The position numbers and the translations under genes were made by a program. Positions 17,154-20,376 of a stretch of DNA of 20,376 bases are shown here, piece after piece. The notes beneath the pieces are model-generated. The model was given only the letters and a program-made list of their open reading frames with translations, was not told the DNA's origin and ran no database searches. Source of the DNA: Amphimedon queenslandica (lineage: Eukaryota > Porifera > Demospongiae > Haplosclerida > Niphatidae); contig NW_003546613.1 of the NCBI RefSeq assembly GCF_000090795.2, positions 26,443-46,818 on the forward strand. The letters are read 5' to 3'. The first letter of the stretch is position 1; every line of letters begins with the position of its first letter.

Positions 17154-17158
17154 CACTG
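17154..17158. repeat. Target-site duplication, right copy (CACTG)
   Basis: CACTG immediately right of the 5' LTR, identical to 11180-11184. Confidence 0.9.
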
Positions 17159-17179
17159 ATACTTGTGGAACTACTTAAT

Positions 17180-17215
17180 ATAGGTTATACACTGACTAGG
17201 ATGTGTATAACCTAT
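17180..17215. repeat. Perfect 13-bp inverted repeat with 10-nt loop
   Basis: ATAGGTTATACAC (17180-17192) and GTGTATAACCTAT (17203-17215) pair completely. It lies 22 bp outside the BEL/Pao target duplication. It is too short to classify and could be a remnant foldback. Confidence 0.75.
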
Positions 17216-17223
17216 TTAAACTA

Positions 17224-17265
17224 TATTCACGGGTGTTTTAAAGATATTCATGGATGTTTTAAACA
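17224..17265. repeat. Two tandem 21-bp near-copies
   Basis: TATTCACGGGTGTTTTAAAG... at 17224-17244 is repeated as TATTCATGGATGTTTTAAAC... at 17245-17265, with three differences. Confidence 0.75.
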
Positions 17266-17379
17266 TTATTCATAGTATTTTCACGTGACTTGCCACTAAA
17301 AGATAAGAGAATGTGGCCCATAATGAATGACTTGGAAATCAAGCTGTCTCTAACAGAGAAACCACTTATTAGTAACGTG

Positions 17380-17655
17380 TTAGGTTACTAAGTACGATTC
17401 ACCCCCAAACAAAATGGCTGCCATGACTTTTGCAGCCATGCTATACTGGGAAAACAAGCTCCTATGCTTACCAGACTTTATAGAGGACCTTATCTTGACT
17501 AGAAGACTCCATTGGTACCTGTAGTGTGGCTCTAGGCCCTGTCTAAGAGGAAATTCAAAAATTGGCGAACCGGCCGTTTTGTTCAGCCACCTTTTTTCAT
17601 CTTCATCATCATCAAGTCCTGTCAATCCAGTTGTCGGTGTGTATCTCAGTATCAG
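17380..17655 (-). CDS. Unidentified short reading frame (weak)
   Basis: A minus-strand frame open for about 90 codons. The first ATG at 17625 opens TGLDDDEDEKRWLNKTAGSP, followed by FEFPLRQGLEPHYRYQWSLL and a stop at 17380. The acidic start and mixed middle could be an exon, but the end (MAAKVMAAILFGG) comes from a GCAGCCAT/ATGGCTGC inverted repeat and does not look coding. I recognise no family. It may be chance. Confidence 0.2.
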   Translation of the reverse strand: MILRYTPTTGLTGLDDDEDEKRWLNKTAGSPIFEFPLRQGLEPHYRYQWSLLVKIRSSIKSGKHRSLFSQYSMAAKVMAAILFGGESYLVT

Positions 17656-18320
17656 TTGGTGCTACAAGGACATTTCTTACACCAATCTACTCCAACAGTC
17701 TATGCGCAGGTCCATGTCCCATCAGATCATTCTTTAAGTAAGAAAAAAGTGATACTGTGACTGCTGGATTGAGCCATCTTAGCTACATGCCGCCAATTTG
17801 TTAATTAAAGAAGCTTGCCATGTGCTCCAAAATTTGGGTGTGGTTGCGCATGCTCAGATCTGCAGCTCTGGAAGAAGCAAGTTTTTTTTTAACAAGCTAT
17901 GCTTGGAATCAACTTAAAGCAATACTTTAGTGGAGGTTTCTAGCTAAAAGAAGGTATTGATTTTACATGTTACTGTTTTATCAAGTGTATTATTTTATTT
18001 TATTTTAAAAAACAAAGAATTAATTAATGTTATGACTTATGATAAGCAATGATAATTATGAGCTTGACAACAGCCTGGACGAACAGGAATAGCAGGGAAG
18101 ATGGACACTCTTAGCTCACAGATTCTTGAACAAGGACTTGTGTTAAGACTAGTATTAGTTTCACTTGAAATCAGTATAGCTGATATTCCTTCAGCATGTC
18201 TATTAAATGCTGTCTCTCATAAATGTTATAACAATGATAATAATAATAAACAAAATTATTGTTTATGTAAAATCAACAAGTATCACAATTGCAACTAAAG
18301 AAATACTATAAATACTATTT
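17656..18320. other. No recognisable gene
   Basis: Mostly AT-rich spacer with homopolymer runs (T tract near 17882, TTTTATTTTATTTTA near 17995). A TTTGGGTGTGGTTGCGCATG stretch near 17835 is reminiscent of hAT subterminal sequence, but no terminus is seen. The plus frame at 18101-18298 has no supporting features. Confidence 0.4.
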
Positions 18321-18321
18321 T

Positions 18322-18680
18322 AAAAATGAACACAAACAAGAACATAAAAATTAAAAAAAAACAAGATGAAGTAGGATTCTGAACGACCAACGAAAATACG
18401 AAATATTATAAAAAAATGAACACAAACAAGAGCATAAAAATTTAAAAAAAGAAAATGAAGTAGGATTCCGAACGACCAACGAAGAGACAAAATGAAAATC
18501 TTACTCATGACGCAAATTCTACTCTACATTGCAAGGTGATCCGTAATTCTTACATAATAACATTAAAAGTACAATGTAAAGTAGAATTTGCGTCACGAGT
18601 AGGATTTCCATTCTGTATTTTCGTTTGTCGTTTGGAATCCTACTTCATCTTGTTTTTTTTGAATTTTTTATGTTTATATG
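18322..18680. repeat. Foldback / MITE-like element with duplicated left arm
   Basis: 18421-18531 and 18572-18680 are inverted copies about 110 bp long separated by a 40-nt loop. The innermost parts are ACGCAAATTCTACTCTACAT and its near-complement, and the outer parts share GATGAAGTAGGATTC. In addition, 18322-18403 is a direct copy of 18412-18492 at 90-bp offset (both starting AAAAATGAACACAAACAAGA). The far-left copy matches the right arm better in places, for example CAAGATGAAG and CGAAAATAC. The element touches the start of the Crypton-like frame. No target duplication was identified. Confidence 0.8.
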
Positions 18681-19887
18681 AGGGATAAAGATTTTTTGCT
18701 CATTAACCTGTTGCCTCCAAACCTCAATAATTGTACCTCTATTAGTCCTTCTTGTTTTGGTCCTCTTGTAACTGATGCAGATATTTTGGAGAAAATAGAA
18801 GGCCATATACCGCCATCCAAAGGCAAGGCTACATCATGGGCTGTGAAGGTCTTGAATGATTGGCGCCACAGTAGAATGGGGGCTATCAAACCTACAGAAT
18901 TTTATGTGGTAACAAAAAGTCTGTTAAACTACTGGTTGTCACGCTTTGTCGTGGCAGCTAGGAATACTCAAGGCAAGCCGTTCACTGGTGTGAGTCTTAT
19001 GGTTTGTGTGCTGGAATCCAATGATACGTAAGAGACAAGATGATTCACTGCAATAAAGAAGTGTTGGATAACTAGAAAGACCCCAATTTTTCGTTATTTC
19101 GAAGAGCATTTGACTGTGTTTTAAAAGAGCTTCATAAAGAAGGCATTGGTACTATTAAAAAGCAAGCAGCTATCATTTCCACCGACCTTGAAGAACGTAT
19201 GTGGAATGATATGTTACTTGGTGACAGTAATCCACATTTGCTGCTTAACATGACAGTCCACTGTTTGGGTCTTAACTTAGCCCTTAGAAGTGGTAGGGAG
19301 CACAGATTGTTGTGTCCAGATACGATTCAGTTACAAGAGCCAAAAATGCTTGACGGTTCCTTTTGTACAGTGAAAGCAGGTCTAAAAACAATGCTGGAGG
19401 GTTCCAGGAATGTGAGGTGACAAGACTGCAATAACTTTTGGAAACAAGGAAGACTGAAAGCGTTGTGTGGTTGAGCTATACAAAAAGTATGTCATTCAGG
19501 CCAGTGGATCCTCCCCCTCATGCATTTCATTTACAACCTGTGGCCAAACCTCTTCCTAACAAATGGTATTTGTCCAGACTAGTGGGACATAATACTCTTA
19601 ATGAAACAGTGAAGCGATTATGTGACAAAGCAGGTGAAAAAGGCCACTATACTAATCATTCTCTAAGGCAAACATGTGGAACACGCTTGTTCCAACATGG
19701 AGTTGACGAACAGACAGTAATGTCTGTTTCTTGTCATAGATCAACTAATGCTGTGCATGTATATTCTCATCAACAAGAAGTGGAAGTCAGTGATGTCATT
19801 TCAGCCAAGAAAAGGAAGATTACATGTGAAGAGAACAATTTTGCAAAAGAGAAGAACCTGCACCTGCTCAAAGCACCGATACAATGA
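18678..19887 (+). pseudogene. Crypton-type tyrosine recombinase (DUF3504), broken
   Basis: Resembles the DUF3504 recombinases of Crypton transposons, related to KIAA1958/ZMYM-type host genes. The N-terminal core-binding part (TDADILEKIEGHIPPSKG, SWAVKVLNDWRHSR, LSRFVVAARNTQGKPF) ends at a stop at 19029-19031. A second frame (PNFSLFRRAFDCVLKELHKE, LLGDSNPHLL, then LALRSGREHRLL with the first catalytic Arg near 19286) follows a TAG at 19073. A third frame after a stop at 19432-19434 gives LSRLVGHNTLNETVKRLCDK, YTNHSLRQTCGTRLFQHGVD (HxxR), SVSCHRSTNAVHVYSH (His and nucleophile Tyr near 19762) and a basic tail. All catalytic positions R, HxxR, H, Y are visible, but two frameshifts and two stops prevent translation. 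The usual GH before the last His is CH. Such enzymes integrate circular DNA through a covalent tyrosine intermediate. Confidence 0.85.
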
Positions 19888-19889
19888 GT

Positions 19890-20178
19890 ACCAAAAACTT
19901 TACATTTACTAATTGTACTGTAAACTTCAAAAATTGCCAGTGTTTCCTCGCAACATGCAAAACAATAATAATTATTTGAACTTAGTTCAAAATGAATTTC
20001 TTGTTTACATAGGAGCAGGGAGGTTAAACAATTTTAATCCCTCTTTAAGTCATTAACATCAAAGGGAATTTTTCATGATACAGTTTAAAACTAGTACTGA
20101 CCCCTTGAGTACTAGTGATGCAGCAGGAAAGAGAGAAAGCTGAATCAGTCAGGTCGGCATTAGTTTCACTAGAGGTGG
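19890..20178. other. Downstream spacer without supported gene
   Basis: AT-rich sequence after the recombinase stop. No right-hand terminal repeat is evident (Cryptons lack long terminal inverted repeats). A Ser/Thr-rich minus frame (TTSSETNADLTDSAFSLSCC) overlaps the end of this stretch but has no recognisable family. Confidence 0.4.
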
Positions 20179-20361
20179 TCACTTCTTTAAAAGTCTCTTG
20201 GCGGGTTGATCTAGAGAACCTGTGACTGTATCAGTGAGATTATCCTGAATTCCATTACTGCCAGCTTCTGCCCGTGAAGTGAAAAAGTGTCTGATATCTG
20301 TTACACCACTGACCACAAACAAAATCTGAAAATGAGTTAAATGACTTGTGAGGGTTAAAAT
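20179..20361 (-). CDS. Exon-like minus-strand frame, unidentified (weak)
   Basis: About 60 codons are open between a TAA at 20362-20364 and a TGA at 20179-20181. The frame has no ATG start, so if coding it is an internal exon. A plausible acceptor (TTTGTTTGTGGTCAG) precedes SGVTDIRHFFTSRAEAGSNG, followed by IQDNLTDTVTGSLDQPAKRL. VTDIRHFF is close to a PIP box but lacks the Gln. No family is recognised. Confidence 0.2.
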   Translation of the reverse strand: MLTLTSHLTHFQILFVVSGVTDIRHFFTSRAEAGSNGIQDNLTDTVTGSLDQPAKRLLKK

Positions 20362-20376
20362 TTATATAGTGAGAGA

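Noticed and set aside
18320..18508. Phe-rich minus frame
   Set aside because: It is produced by the direct and inverted repeats at 18322-18680.

Overview
This window looks like a transposon-rich, AT-rich stretch of an invertebrate metazoan genome. There are no bacterial operons, ribosome-binding sites, or intact long reading frames. Nearly every recognisable protein fragment belongs to a eukaryotic mobile element: hAT transposases of the DUF4371 / ZMYM1-like kind, a BEL/Pao LTR retrotransposon, and a Crypton-type (DUF3504) tyrosine recombinase. This mixture is common in sponges and cnidarians. A demosponge such as Amphimedon is my best guess, but the species is inference.

Layout. 1-230 (-) holds an exon-like reading frame of unknown identity that runs off the left edge. 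About 506-1160 is a degenerate minisatellite with a 26-30 bp unit. 1668-2514 is a cluster of hairpins and nested palindromes, with a weak tRNA-like head between two inverted arms. 3806-3939 is a 134-bp palindromic MITE-like element. 4016-5700 is hAT copy A (- strand, terminal motif at its left edge, frameshifted). 6431-8019 is hAT copy B (+ strand, broken by a 23-bp triplication, without its C-terminal domain). Right after it, from about 8026, is hAT copy C (- strand), with coding remnants at 8177-9638 and 10453-11130. C is split by an 814-bp internally deleted hAT derivative, D (9639-10452).

11185-17153 is a complete but dead BEL/Pao retrotransposon on the - strand. Its LTRs are about 170 bp and begin and end TG...CA. 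It has a perfect 5-bp target duplication (CACTG), a primer-binding site resembling tRNA-Tyr, and the order gag, protease, RT, RNase H, integrase, DUF5641-like domain. It inserted at or near the 5' end of hAT C. 17159-18320 has little recognisable content apart from short repeats. 18322-18680 is a long-armed inverted repeat with an extra direct copy of one arm. It abuts a broken Crypton-like tyrosine recombinase pseudogene (18678-19887, +). The right edge holds one weak - strand exon-like frame.

The insertion order can partly be read: B, then C next to or into it, then D into C, and BEL/Pao beside or into C. I see no host gene I can name and no convincing novel functional system. The most informative signals are the nested insertion history, loss of the same hATC glutamate in two hAT copies, PIP-box-like motifs at an element start and near the right edge, and the palindrome cluster.
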